NCBI RefSeq assembly: GCF_000025325.1
Contig: NC_013748.1
Span: 1 to 64,000, forward strand
Length of the DNA stretch: 64,000 nucleotides
Reading direction: 5' to 3'
Source of the DNA: Haloterrigena turkmenica DSM 5511
GTDB lineage: Archaea > Halobacteriota > Halobacteria > Halobacteriales > Natrialbaceae
In this document: piece by piece, positions 51,570 through 59,631 of the stretch
Position numbering within the stretch: position 1 is the first letter of the stretch
Layout of the letters: every line of letters begins with the position of its first letter
Made by a program: the position numbers and the translations under genes
Notes under the pieces: generated by a model
Databases searched by the model: none
Told to the model about the DNA's origin: nothing
What the model saw: the letters and a program-made list of their open reading frames with translations, nothing else

Positions 51570-51886
51570 CACGCATCCCCTCCGTCGAACCGCTCGGCTT
51601 CCCACTCACGACGCGTCTCGAGAACCTGCCGCGCTCTCACGGTCAGCTCGTACTCGTTGGTTCGCCGGTCGCGCTGGCCCTTCGAGACGAGGCCGCTCTC
51701 GACCAACGCGTCAAGATTTGGGTACAAACGCCCGTGGTTGACCTCACTGGCGTAGTACGCTTCCATCTCATCCTTGATTTTCAGGCCCTTGGCGGGGCCA
51801 ACGTCGGCGATAACGAACAGTAGGTCGCGCTTGAAACCGGACAGTTCCGAGGTCGGGTCGTCGGTCGTCGTATCAGCTTGCGCCAT
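51569..51886 (-). CDS. PadR-like winged-helix regulator
   Basis: The 105-aa product has the PadR fold: DLLFVIADVGPAKGLKIKDE, then an HTH and wing (VNHGRLYPNLDALVESGLVS, RRTNEYELTVRARQVL). It is usually a repressor of nearby genes. The gene has its own TATA box, so it can start an internal transcript covering 48.3-51.9 kb. Confidence 0.88.
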   Translation of the reverse strand: MAQADTTTDDPTSELSGFKRDLLFVIADVGPAKGLKIKDEMEAYYASEVNHGRLYPNLDALVESGLVSKGQRDRRTNEYELTVRARQVLETRREWEAERFDGGDA

Positions 51887-51906
51887 ATTTCAGTGTAGTG
51901 GATAAT

Positions 51907-51918
51907 CGAGTATAAACC
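51907..51918 (-). promoter_or_regulatory. TATA box for the PadR-like gene
   Basis: GGTTTATACTCG on the minus strand is centred about 26 bp before the ATG at 51886. The 117-bp gap to the next gene upstream is the only large one in the operon, so an internal promoter is likely. Confidence 0.65.
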
Positions 51919-52003
51919 TTCTCCCGACTACCGGATTTCTGGCCTCGAGAACGCGAGAGAACAGCGAATTAGTCTGAAATCCGATACTGAAATCGCGGGC
52001 CGA

Positions 52004-52219
52004 TTACCGGCAGTCCTCGAGCGAGACGAACGACTCGCCGAGTGCCGAGACCCACGCGGTTGTCGCGAACCGGGACTCGTCGCTATCCCCGGCGTAGATC
52101 GTGAGCGCGCTGGTGCCGTCGCCGTACTCGACTTCTGTTTTCTTCACTCGGTACGAGGGGTATCCAGCCGCAGGGAGATCGCTCGCGCGAACGAACGGCG
52201 AGTCGGTGTTCGTGCTCAT
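52004..52219 (-). CDS. 71-aa unknown protein
   Basis: The product starts MSTNTDSPFVRASDLPAAGY and has a beta-hairpin core (VEYGDGTSALTIYAGDSDES). It overlaps the J-domain gene's end. No motif is recognised. Last gene of the upstream part of the operon. Confidence 0.62.
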   Translation of the reverse strand: MSTNTDSPFVRASDLPAAGYPSYRVKKTEVEYGDGTSALTIYAGDSDESRFATTAWVSALGESFVSLEDCR

Positions 52220-52806
52220 GCCGCCACCTCTTCGAGCAACTGCTCTTTCGCACGTTTCAGCCGTCGGAACTCGCGTTTGCTCCCGCCGTTGTCGGGATGG
52301 GCGTCGATCGCCTGCCGGCGGTAGGCCTGCCGGATATCCTCCGGTCCCGCGTTCGGATCGACGCCGAGCACGACGTGGGCCGGCGGCTCGGCTTCGACGG
52401 CGATCTCCTGGTCGGCCGGCGGCAGGCGGGCGTTGGCGAACTCCGACTCGCCGGTCGTGACCGGCCGGGATTCCATCTTGCGTTTCTCGTGGATGTATTT
52501 GTACAGCGACCGGATATTGTCCCGCAGGCGCGTGTAGGCGTCACACGCGGCGGCGTACTGGTCGCCGTCCATCGTCCAGCGCACGACCGCGCCGGGGTCG
52601 TCGGGGCTGGCGTCGGCGTAGGGATACCGCGGGTTTCGCTTTTGGTGTTCGGCGGCGGTCTCGAGGCGCCAGTCGTCGGCCCCGACGCGCTCGAGTTCGT
52701 CCGCGAGGTCGTCGATCGACTGCCGGAGCGAGGTGTCGAAGCGGTTGTTCGGCTGGCGATCCTCCGCGGAAGTTCGTGGGAACTGGGGTGGCCAATCTAT
52801 CGTCAT
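52216..52806 (-). CDS. Protein with C-terminal J-domain (DnaJ-like)
   Basis: The 196-aa product ends with a J-domain: HVVLGVDPNAGPEDIRQAYR, the HPD motif in DAHPDNGG, and a third helix REFRRLKRAKEQLLEE. J-domains recruit DnaK and start ATP hydrolysis. The first 130 residues are helical, with FDTSLRQSIDDLADELE. The ATG at 52806 is fixed by overlap with the gene upstream. A J-domain at the C terminus in a small mobile-element protein is unusual. Confidence 0.82.
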   Translation of the reverse strand: MTIDWPPQFPRTSAEDRQPNNRFDTSLRQSIDDLADELERVGADDWRLETAAEHQKRNPRYPYADASPDDPGAVVRWTMDGDQYAAACDAYTRLRDNIRSLYKYIHEKRKMESRPVTTGESEFANARLPPADQEIAVEAEPPAHVVLGVDPNAGPEDIRQAYRRQAIDAHPDNGGSKREFRRLKRAKEQLLEEVAA

Positions 52807-53288
52807 ATCTTGCCCTCCATGCGTCGGGCCAGCCCGCGAGCAAGCGTCTCGGTCTTCCCGATCGCCGATTCGCGCATCGACTGGCCGTAGCCCGGTCGGT
52901 TCTCGAAACTGCGTTCGTCCCACACGAACCAGCCGTCGTCGGGGTAGCAGTCGGTGATGTACGTGTGGCCGTAGCCCTTCGGGAACGAGTCGACGCCCGG
53001 CGCGTGGACGTAGCCGCGGTAGTAGGTCTCGTTCTCGCCGTAGTCCGGCGACTCCTGCGTGAGACGGCCGGATTCGAAGTACTCCGTCACGCGAATTAGC
53101 ATGCACGTCAGTCCGTGAGCCGTCCAGTGGTCCTCGAGCACGTAATCGTGGATCGTTGCGGTGCCCGTCTCTCGGAACGTCCAGCCCCGAATCGGGCCGT
53201 CGTCGTCCCACGTGCCGGTCGTCGCGTCGGTTTTTGGCGGGCGCTTCATCACGTCCTCGAATATCGAATCGTCGGTGTTCGTGCTCAT
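52803..53288 (-). CDS. 161-aa unknown protein
   Basis: The product has a beta-rich first half (TIHDYVLEDHWTAHGLTCML) and aromatic repeats (YYRGYVHAPGVDSFPKGYGH, DDGWFVWDERSF). There is no signal peptide. Coupled by overlaps. It could be a structural or glycan-binding protein. Unrecognised. Confidence 0.62.
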   Translation of the reverse strand: MSTNTDDSIFEDVMKRPPKTDATTGTWDDDGPIRGWTFRETGTATIHDYVLEDHWTAHGLTCMLIRVTEYFESGRLTQESPDYGENETYYRGYVHAPGVDSFPKGYGHTYITDCYPDDGWFVWDERSFENRPGYGQSMRESAIGKTETLARGLARRMEGKI

Positions 53289-53440
53289 TCTGAGTCAGCC
53301 TCCTCGAGTCCGCTGGGCGTTCGAACGCGACCGGCACGCAGGCGCGTCGCGAGATCCACGGCACCGACGCCGACGGCCGCCAGCGTCCAGAGGACGACGA
53401 TCGCCGCGAGCGCGGCCGTGGTGAGTGCGAACGCCGTCAT
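53285..53440 (-). CDS. 51-aa single-helix membrane protein
   Basis: The product is one membrane helix (ALTTAALAAIVVLWTLAAVG, residues 5-24) plus a charged tail with RLRAGRVR. It overlaps both neighbours by 4 bp. Small membrane proteins of this type often regulate a complex. It is short, but the ATGA overlaps support it. Confidence 0.65.
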   Translation of the reverse strand: MTAFALTTAALAAIVVLWTLAAVGVGAVDLATRLRAGRVRTPSGLEEADSE

Positions 53441-53769
53441 TCGGCCTCACGCTCCAATTCGAAGTGTCGCGAGTCGTCCCAGTACGTGTCTTCGCTCGGC
53501 GCCGTCGGTGCGTCCATATACTCGAGTTGGCCCGCCTCAACGTCGTCCTCGTAGATTTCGCGGAGTTGCTCGACGTCGGCGTGGGGCGTGAATCGATCCG
53601 CCGGTTTCTCGTCGCCGAAAATCGCGCGTTCCTCGGCGATCTCGACGGCGTCGCTCTCGTGGTGGCCCGCGACGACGGTCAGCTCGTACTCGGTCATGAT
53701 CGAAAGCGAGACGCGGTACTCGCCGCCGACAACACGCGCGCCCTCGATTCGGTACTCGCCGTCGGTCAT
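53437..53769 (-). CDS. 110-aa unknown protein
   Basis: The product (from MTDGEYRIEGARVVGGEYRV) has a four-stranded beta region (VSLSIMTEYELTVVAGHHES) and an acidic tail. No motif. Overlap with both neighbours. Unrecognised. Confidence 0.62.
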   Translation of the reverse strand: MTDGEYRIEGARVVGGEYRVSLSIMTEYELTVVAGHHESDAVEIAEERAIFGDEKPADRFTPHADVEQLREIYEDDVEAGQLEYMDAPTAPSEDTYWDDSRHFELEREAE

Positions 53770-54176
53770 CGGTTCATCAGCGCTCGGTTCGACGCGCAAC
53801 TATCGCACTCGTCGTAGGCCAGCCGAATCGTCCCGTGGCGCGGACAGAACGCTTCGATCGTCACGTCGTCGGGCGTACAGTCGAAATCCGGGTGGTCGGC
53901 GTGTGCTTCGGGCGTTTGGCCGCGTTCGCGGACAGTCCGCGCGTATTCGAACTCCTCCTCGTAGTCACAACAGCCACACGAGACGCGAACCCACGCGCCG
54001 GAGATCGCCTCGGCTTTCTCGAGGTCGGTCTTGTGCGTCTCCGCTTCGCGGAGGATGTCCTCGGCGAGTCGCTTCATCGTTCGCCAGTCGGCCTCGAGTT
54101 CGGTGTCCTCGAGCGTGGCCGTGATTCGGTCGCCGTTCGATTCGACGGTACTGTCGTCGGTGTTGGAGTCGGTCAT
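53766..54176 (-). CDS. 136-aa zinc-containing protein
   Basis: The product has a helical first half (EADWRTMKRLAEDILREAET) and Cys sites at VRVSCGCCDYEEE, DFDCTPD, EAFCPRH and DECDSC. Enough Cys and His residues exist for one or two zincs. It overlaps its neighbours by ATGA. Unrecognised. Confidence 0.65.
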   Translation of the reverse strand: MTDSNTDDSTVESNGDRITATLEDTELEADWRTMKRLAEDILREAETHKTDLEKAEAISGAWVRVSCGCCDYEEEFEYARTVRERGQTPEAHADHPDFDCTPDDVTIEAFCPRHGTIRLAYDECDSCASNRALMNR

Positions 54177-54277
54177 CGGTTGTCGTCCTCGCTATCGTCG
54201 AGCTGTGGAATCGCTTCGCGAACGTCGGCGTCGGTCGCCTGTTCGGACTCAGGGACGAGCTGGGCGTCGGCGCTCAT
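54173..54277 (-). CDS. 34-aa acidic micropeptide
   Basis: The product MSADAQLVPESEQATDADVR continues EAIPQLDDSEDDNR. It is acidic and helix-prone, with no motif. It starts and ends inside neighbouring genes by 4 bp overlaps. It could be a regulator of its neighbours; support comes mainly from the overlap pattern. Confidence 0.5.
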   Translation of the reverse strand: MSADAQLVPESEQATDADVREAIPQLDDSEDDNR

Positions 54278-54906
54278 CGGCCCACCCCGTTGCAGTAGTC
54301 CTCATACGCGCCCTCGAGTGGCGTCCCGTCCACGCTCGCAAGCGTCGTCGGGTGGTCCCGGATCAACGCCGGGAGGTCGTCCTCTCCGGTCGGTAGCTCC
54401 GGGGTTTCGTAGTGCTCCGTTTCGACGAGATACCGCCCGCCGATTTCGCCGACGTAGAATCGGCGATCGTGGTCACGCGGATAGCACTCGAGTACGATTT
54501 GGCCGTTCGACTCGCGGAACACCTCGAGTGCGTCGTCGGGCGTCGGCTCGGTCGGCGGCCACTCCCCGCGAACGGTTCGCTGGTCCATGTCGCCGTCGCA
54601 GACCGAACAGTCGACGCTGTGGATTTTCTCGATCAGTATCTCCTCGAGTTCGGGCTCGCCGTCGATCAACACCGCCGACGCCTGAAAGTGGCCCTCGGGA
54701 CAGTCGCCCGGCGGGGACGAATGGTTCTCACAGACCGACTCGACGAACAGGTACGTACACTCGTCCGTGTCGCCGCCGGGGTAGTCGGTGATCGGTTCCG
54801 ACTCGAGGTGCGTGAGTTGTGGCGGCTCGCTCTCGTCGTCGGTGTGGCGGTCCTCCGGGTCCGCGATAGGGTCGGTTCCCACGTCGAGACGCTGTTGGTC
54901 GCTCAT
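54274..54906 (-). CDS. 210-aa unknown protein with two CxxC pairs
   Basis: The product has acidic N-terminal sequence, a long beta-helix mixed core and a CSVCDGDMDQ motif near residue 100 plus CENHSSPPGDC near 60. The Cys pairs suggest zinc or disulfide formation. Overlaps with both neighbours. Unrecognised. Confidence 0.62.
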   Translation of the reverse strand: MSDQQRLDVGTDPIADPEDRHTDDESEPPQLTHLESEPITDYPGGDTDECTYLFVESVCENHSSPPGDCPEGHFQASAVLIDGEPELEEILIEKIHSVDCSVCDGDMDQRTVRGEWPPTEPTPDDALEVFRESNGQIVLECYPRDHDRRFYVGEIGGRYLVETEHYETPELPTGEDDLPALIRDHPTTLASVDGTPLEGAYEDYCNGVGR

Positions 54907-55448
54907 GCCGACCGCCCCCGTTTCGAGAACTGCGAGTAGTCATCGTCAGTTGACGGCGACAGCCCGGCGTCTTCGGCGTCCATCGCCTCGAGTTTCTCGA
55001 CGAGCGTGGTCGGCTCCGAGGGGTCCCGAATCCCGAAGGCTTCGAGTCGAGACCGGACCGTCTCGAAACAGCGGTCGGGGCCAAAGAGGTCGGCGATCGG
55101 CGCGACGGCGTCATGCTCGGCGAACAGCGCCTCGAGTCGGTCGGCGTCGTCCCACCACTCGACTGGGTACTCGAAGACACTCGTCTGTCGCGTGTGGTCG
55201 CGGTCGTCGACGGGCACCCACGGGCGCGGGTCCGGGTCGGCGGGAGAGATTCCGACGCACGCGAGGGTCTGTTGGGAGGTCTCGGCCGGGTCGTTCTCTG
55301 CGAGATACTCGGGGTCGTGGTCCTCCGAGAGGGTCGGCCACTGGACCGTCCAGTGGGGGGTCGGGAGTTGCGTGTCGATGCTGTCAGTCTGGGTGTCGGG
55401 TGTGGCTGCCATTTTGGGAGTCCCTTTCGGGGAGTTGCGAATGCTCAT
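54903..55448 (-). CDS. 181-aa unknown protein
   Basis: The product (from MSIRNSPKGTPKMAATPDTQ) has an aromatic, Pro-rich centre (PHWTVQWPTLSEDHDPEYL, SVFEYPVEWWDDADRLEALF). A later helix (RSRLEAFGIRD) is HTH-like. It overlaps the wHTH gene before it and ATGA-couples to the gene after. Unrecognised. Confidence 0.6.
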   Translation of the reverse strand: MSIRNSPKGTPKMAATPDTQTDSIDTQLPTPHWTVQWPTLSEDHDPEYLAENDPAETSQQTLACVGISPADPDPRPWVPVDDRDHTRQTSVFEYPVEWWDDADRLEALFAEHDAVAPIADLFGPDRCFETVRSRLEAFGIRDPSEPTTLVEKLEAMDAEDAGLSPSTDDDYSQFSKRGRSA

Positions 55449-55765
55449 TGGTCGAATCCTCCGTCCGCGCGGGCACGTTCCCACGGCGGCGCGCCGGCTT
55501 GCGTCGTGTACGCTGTCTTCGGTCGGTGTCCCGTCCCGAGTCGGACGGCCTCACAGACGAGGTCGATCGATTCGAGGTCGGACAGACAGCGGTAGGCCGT
55601 CGCTTTCGAATACTCGAGTCCGGCCGCCAGTTCCGCGGCGGTCAGCGGGTCGTCGGCGTCGTGGAGTGCGACGTAGGCGCGGGCACGATTCGGTTTCACG
55701 AACGCGAGTTTGTCGGGAAGCTCGCCCGTGCCGGGGTAGTCCTCGGGAGTGGGGTGGTCAGTCAT
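55445..55765 (-). CDS. Winged-helix regulator (IclR/ArsR-like fold)
   Basis: The 106-aa product has a helix-turn-helix with AAELAAGLEYSKATAYRCLSDLE at about residues 45-67 (listed in parts), preceded by a conserved ARAYVALHDAD and followed by a wing. It is a DNA-binding regulator, probably dimeric. The ATG at 55765 overlaps the C5 methyltransferase stop, so it may regulate that gene. Confidence 0.78.
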   Translation of the reverse strand: MTDHPTPEDYPGTGELPDKLAFVKPNRARAYVALHDADDPLTAAELAAGLEYSKATAYRCLSDLESIDLVCEAVRLGTGHRPKTAYTTQAGAPPWERARADGGFDQ

Positions 55766-57614
55766 CGCTCTCAATCACCTCGGAATACGCCGGGACCTCC
55801 GCGTCGGGGTCGGCCGTGACTCCGCCGCCGAAGGTCGCCAGACTCGGCGTCTCGTCGACCAGGAGGTGACGGCACAGCGCTCGCGCGAGGTTGACCGGGA
55901 CGGCGTTGCCGATCTGCTCGGTGACGGTCTTCTTCGTCCCGCCGGCCAGCTCGTAGTCGGCCGGGAATCCCTGTGCTTGCTTGAGTTCGTCCGGCTCGAG
56001 CATCCGGTAGCGGACATCCAGGCCGAACGGGAACACCTCGGGAACGCAGAGGGCGAACCGGTCCTTCTTCGTGACCGTCGGGAGCGGGTCGGCGACGTCG
56101 TTCGACTGGCCGTTGCCGTAGTACTCGTCGATGAACGGTTGCACGACCGGGCTCGAGAGCGCGAACGCGCCGCCTTTCTCGGTCGCGACCGTCGGGAGTA
56201 CGTCGCTGGTCGGGTCGCGCAGCGCCCCGCCGTGTGAGTAGTGAATCAGCGTCGGCGTTACGAGGTGGCCGTCGTGGTTGCTCGCCGTTACCGTGTGCAG
56301 CGGACGCGAGTCGGCCTCGTACAGCGCGTTCGAATGCAGGTCGCCCCGCGAGCCGTTGCGGGGCTTGATAAGCGGCGTCGCCTCGGCGCTGGCCATGCCG
56401 ATCGCCCCTTTCGTCGCGACCGTTGGGAGCGGCACGTCGACGTCGGCCGGGACGCCGCCGGATTGCTGGCGAAGACAGAACGTCTCCGGGTTGGTGAGGT
56501 GGATCTTGCCGCCCGTCGCGACCGTTGGAATCGGGCGCTCGGAAACGTCGCGAGCGATCGAATTGCTGTGCTGGCCGAGAACCTGCGGCGTCGTGAGTGC
56601 CGTCTGACCATTGGGAACGCGCACGAGGAACGGGCGGTCGACCGCCGCCGCGACCGTCGCCGCGTGTTCAGCGGGCACGACCGTCTCGCGAAGCGCGCGG
56701 AGTTCCTCTTTCCCGATCGCCTCAAGCGCGTCGGCCAGCGGCGCGAGTCGGTCGTCGCAGTGGCGCCGAATGCCCTCGGCGATCCGGGCCATCGTCGATT
56801 GCGCGAGCGGTTGCACGCGCGGGTTTTCGAGGTCGCGCGTCCACAGACTCGAGCCCAGATCCGACCAGTCGATGATGTCCGCCGCGGTTCGGCGATCGGG
56901 CTTGGCGGGGTCGGCGTCGACGTGGGTCGGTTCGGGCGCCGTCGGGCGGGTGTCTTGGGAGGCCATGATGAACAGCCGCGTTCGGGACTGGGCTTCGCCG
57001 TAGTCGGCGGCGTTCAGGACGGCGCCGTAGTCCTCGGCCTCGTCGTCGTACAGCACCGAGTAGCCAAGCGCCTCGAGCATCCCGATCCAGCGCTGGAAGA
57101 TTGAGCCGTCCCGCGTCGACGTGCCGTCGACGATGGGCGCCCAGTCGCGGAACTCGGGAACGTTCTCCAGCAGGATGTTCTCGGGTCGGAGGTGTTCGAT
57201 CCAGTGGAGGACGTGCCAGCCGCTCGCGCGTTTCTGCTCTTTGACGGGTTTGCCGCCGCGAGCGCGCGAGTGATGGGTGCAACTGGGGCCACCCACCAAG
57301 AGATCGACCTCGCCGGGTTCGACGACGTCCGGCGGGTGCAGTTCCTCGATTTTGGCGTGGTAGTGTTCGGCCCACGGGTGATTCTGTTCGTGGGTCGCGA
57401 TCGCCGGTTCCCAGTGATTGACGGCGTGTAGTTCGACGTTCTCGGCGAGCCACCAGTGAACGCGCGTGTCGCTTGAAGAGAGGTCGTCCGGGGAGAGGCC
57501 GGTCTCGGCGGCGATCGTCTCGGCATGCGTGTCGATGATCGCCTTGACGAGTCCCGTCGAGAGGCCGCCAGCGCCCGCGAAGAGGTCGACGGCGACGAGT
57601 TTGTCGGAGTTCAT
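55758..57614 (-). CDS. C5-cytosine DNA methyltransferase with repeated modules
   Basis: The 618-aa product has the C5 methyltransferase set: motif I DLFAGAGGLSTG (residues 10-21), a motif IV GGPSCTHHSRARG holding the probable catalytic Cys112, the ENVPEF of motif VI, and motif X-type NAVPVNLARALC at the end. Between them lie four or five copies of the module PLPTVATxGxxxL (at roughly 360-540). It transfers methyl groups to cytosine C5, perhaps to protect the element from cutting. The repeated region is the target-recognition zone and is longer than in common enzymes. Confidence 0.92.
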   Translation of the reverse strand: MNSDKLVAVDLFAGAGGLSTGLVKAIIDTHAETIAAETGLSPDDLSSSDTRVHWWLAENVELHAVNHWEPAIATHEQNHPWAEHYHAKIEELHPPDVVEPGEVDLLVGGPSCTHHSRARGGKPVKEQKRASGWHVLHWIEHLRPENILLENVPEFRDWAPIVDGTSTRDGSIFQRWIGMLEALGYSVLYDDEAEDYGAVLNAADYGEAQSRTRLFIMASQDTRPTAPEPTHVDADPAKPDRRTAADIIDWSDLGSSLWTRDLENPRVQPLAQSTMARIAEGIRRHCDDRLAPLADALEAIGKEELRALRETVVPAEHAATVAAAVDRPFLVRVPNGQTALTTPQVLGQHSNSIARDVSERPIPTVATGGKIHLTNPETFCLRQQSGGVPADVDVPLPTVATKGAIGMASAEATPLIKPRNGSRGDLHSNALYEADSRPLHTVTASNHDGHLVTPTLIHYSHGGALRDPTSDVLPTVATEKGGAFALSSPVVQPFIDEYYGNGQSNDVADPLPTVTKKDRFALCVPEVFPFGLDVRYRMLEPDELKQAQGFPADYELAGGTKKTVTEQIGNAVPVNLARALCRHLLVDETPSLATFGGGVTADPDAEVPAYSEVIESDD

Positions 57615-57838
57615 CGGAGCTCACCTCGGACAGCGCCGCGAACCGTTCGCGTGTCGGCCTTCGAACAGTCGAAACAGAGCATGTTGTGTGGATGGTCGTC
57701 GTCGCGACCGATTGCGTAGAGTTCCCGATCGGCGGTCGCGGGGTCGAAGGTCGTCCCGCAGTAGGTGACGCCGAGGAGACTCTCGAAACAGTAGCCGTTG
57801 TGGCCGTTCTCGAGGTTGACCACGTAGCCGGTCGTCAC
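57611..57838 (-). CDS. 75-aa small protein with Cys motifs
   Basis: The product begins MTTGYVVNLENGHNGYCFES and has GVTYCGTTFDPATADRE and MLCFDCSKADTRTV. Four Cys in two pairs would bind zinc. It overlaps the big zinc protein before it and the methyltransferase after it. Confidence 0.62.
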   Translation of the reverse strand: MTTGYVVNLENGHNGYCFESLLGVTYCGTTFDPATADRELYAIGRDDDHPHNMLCFDCSKADTRTVRGAVRGELR

Positions 57839-59631
57839 TGCCCCTCACCTCCAGCGTTGCTGGCCTCTCGGTCCATCGTACGGAGGATGGAGCAACTGGG
57901 ACAGGCGTGAACGACGTCAGCGTTATCTCCGAACACGCGCGCGAACTGGGGCGTGACCTGCGTGCCACAGTTCTGACAGCGCGGGGCGCTCGTCGCGGTC
58001 GCGGTCGGGTCCCACTCTGGGCGGACGGTGCCCCCGTCGGCGCGAATCTCCCGGTCCTCCGTCGGCGGCGTGCGCTGCCAGTCGGTCGGTTCGCCGCAGG
58101 TGTAGCACGAGTTCGGCGGGTCGCCCGGCGTGCGGTGGTGTTCGCCACAGTCGGGACAGTACCAGTCGGTCGGTGGGACTTGGTCGATTCCTCCATCGCA
58201 GCGAACCGCCGGGCCGACGATCTCCCCGGCGCGCTCCCACTGTTCGTGACAGTCCGCACAGAACAGACACTCGCCTTCGTCGGTCGTCTCGTAGCGTGCG
58301 AGGTCGGTCGTGCGTTCACTGTCGCCACAGTAGAAACACCGATCGGCGTCGGTGAACACGTCCTGGTCGGCGGCGTCGTCCCAGACCGTTGTCTCGCTCG
58401 GTGCCCAGAGGTACGCCTCGCTGGCCGGGATGAGTGTCGCCGGCTTGTTCGCGAGCCACTGTTCGACCGTCTCGGGCTCAAGGGTCGTCGCGCGGACGTA
58501 GTACTTGAGTCGGTGCTGGCCGCCGTAGTCGGCCGCCTGCCACTCGCCGTTGTGGTAGCGGACCCACCGCCAGCCGACGGTGTTTCCCTCCGCACAGACG
58601 CCCGGGTTCTCGCGGAGGTAGTCGGCGAGGTCGCGGGCGATTGATTCGGGAGTGGGTTCGGGCTCGTCGAACGAAAGACCGGTCGTGGCTTGCCACACCG
58701 GTTCGTCGGCAGGCTGGCCGCCGTCGGTCGCGACGCGCTGGCCGTCCTCGAGCGGCCGCGTGTTCGTCCCGCCACAGTGCCCACAGACGATCGGCGTCGA
58801 GTCGTCCTCACGGTCGTCGTACAGGAGTGCGAGTTTCGTCTCGCAGCCCTTGCAGTAGTGCGTGTGTTCGCGACCGCCGTCCGTGACGAGTTCCTTGTCG
58901 TCGTCCGTCTCGTCGACCGACCGAATCTCGACGGGCGCGTTCCGATCTTCGTCGGGCACCACTTCGACGGCGACCTTCCGGCCCTGCCACGTCACCGTGA
59001 CCGCGCGGTCGTACTCGAGGATCGCCTTGGCTTGTGACTCGGTCAGTCGCAGCGCGTCGTCACAGTCGAGTCGCGACGCTTCCGACTGGATGGTTCGGTC
59101 GCCGTCGTCCTCGAGAATCGCGTTGTCGAAGCGCTCGAGGCCGTCGGCCGACTCGGTCGGCTCGGTGTCCGACCCGAGGTCACAGACGGGACAGTCGTAG
59201 TCCGGCGGGTGTGGTCGGTCCTCGTGCGGAAGTGCGTTGATCGGATCGCCGCCACAGTTCGGACAGTCGTCACCGTCAGCGAACTCGCCCGGCGGGACGA
59301 CGCCCGAGTCCTCGCAGGTGTCGCAGTAGTAGCCGCCGTCGCAGCGGATCTCTCGGTCGCCCTCGGCGTCGTCGGCGTGAACCACGTTCCACTCGAGGAA
59401 CGCCCCGAACTGTTCGTGTTCGGCCTCGGTCGCCTCGCGAAGGAACCCGGAGCAGTTCGAACAGCGCCCGCCAGCGGCGTCGTAGTGGTGCGTGTGGCCA
59501 CACTTCGAGCACTCGATGGTCGGACACTCGGGACGCTCGCCGTCGGCGTCGGCCTCGGCGAGTTGCTGGTCGACGATCGTGCTCGCGTGCGCGGTCTCGT
59601 CGCGAGTCTCGGAGTCGCGGAGGTCGGCCAT
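57835..59631 (-). CDS. 598-aa protein with about seven zinc-ribbon modules
   Basis: The product contains at least seven separated CxxC pairs. Sites include IECSKCGHTHHY/RCSNCSGF (about 40-65), YYCDTCEDS/DCPNCGG (about 100-130), YDCPVCD, HYCKGCETK/IVCGHCGG (about 250-290), RCFYCGDS/CLFCADC, WYCPDCGEH/SCYTCGE and PRCQNCGT/HACPSCS (to about 580). Between them lie acidic linkers and Lys-poor alpha/beta stretches. Such strings of zinc ribbons bind nucleic acid, proteins or both. It is the largest gene of the operon except for the methyltransferase. Confidence 0.78.
   Translation of the reverse strand: MADLRDSETRDETAHASTIVDQQLAEADADGERPECPTIECSKCGHTHHYDAAGGRCSNCSGFLREATEAEHEQFGAFLEWNVVHADDAEGDREIRCDGGYYCDTCEDSGVVPPGEFADGDDCPNCGGDPINALPHEDRPHPPDYDCPVCDLGSDTEPTESADGLERFDNAILEDDGDRTIQSEASRLDCDDALRLTESQAKAILEYDRAVTVTWQGRKVAVEVVPDEDRNAPVEIRSVDETDDDKELVTDGGREHTHYCKGCETKLALLYDDREDDSTPIVCGHCGGTNTRPLEDGQRVATDGGQPADEPVWQATTGLSFDEPEPTPESIARDLADYLRENPGVCAEGNTVGWRWVRYHNGEWQAADYGGQHRLKYYVRATTLEPETVEQWLANKPATLIPASEAYLWAPSETTVWDDAADQDVFTDADRCFYCGDSERTTDLARYETTDEGECLFCADCHEQWERAGEIVGPAVRCDGGIDQVPPTDWYCPDCGEHHRTPGDPPNSCYTCGEPTDWQRTPPTEDREIRADGGTVRPEWDPTATATSAPRCQNCGTQVTPQFARVFGDNADVVHACPSCSILRTMDREASNAGGEGQ

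Noticed and set aside
56241-57104. 287-aa plus-strand frame
   Set aside because: Antisense to the C5 methyltransferase, with very high Arg content.
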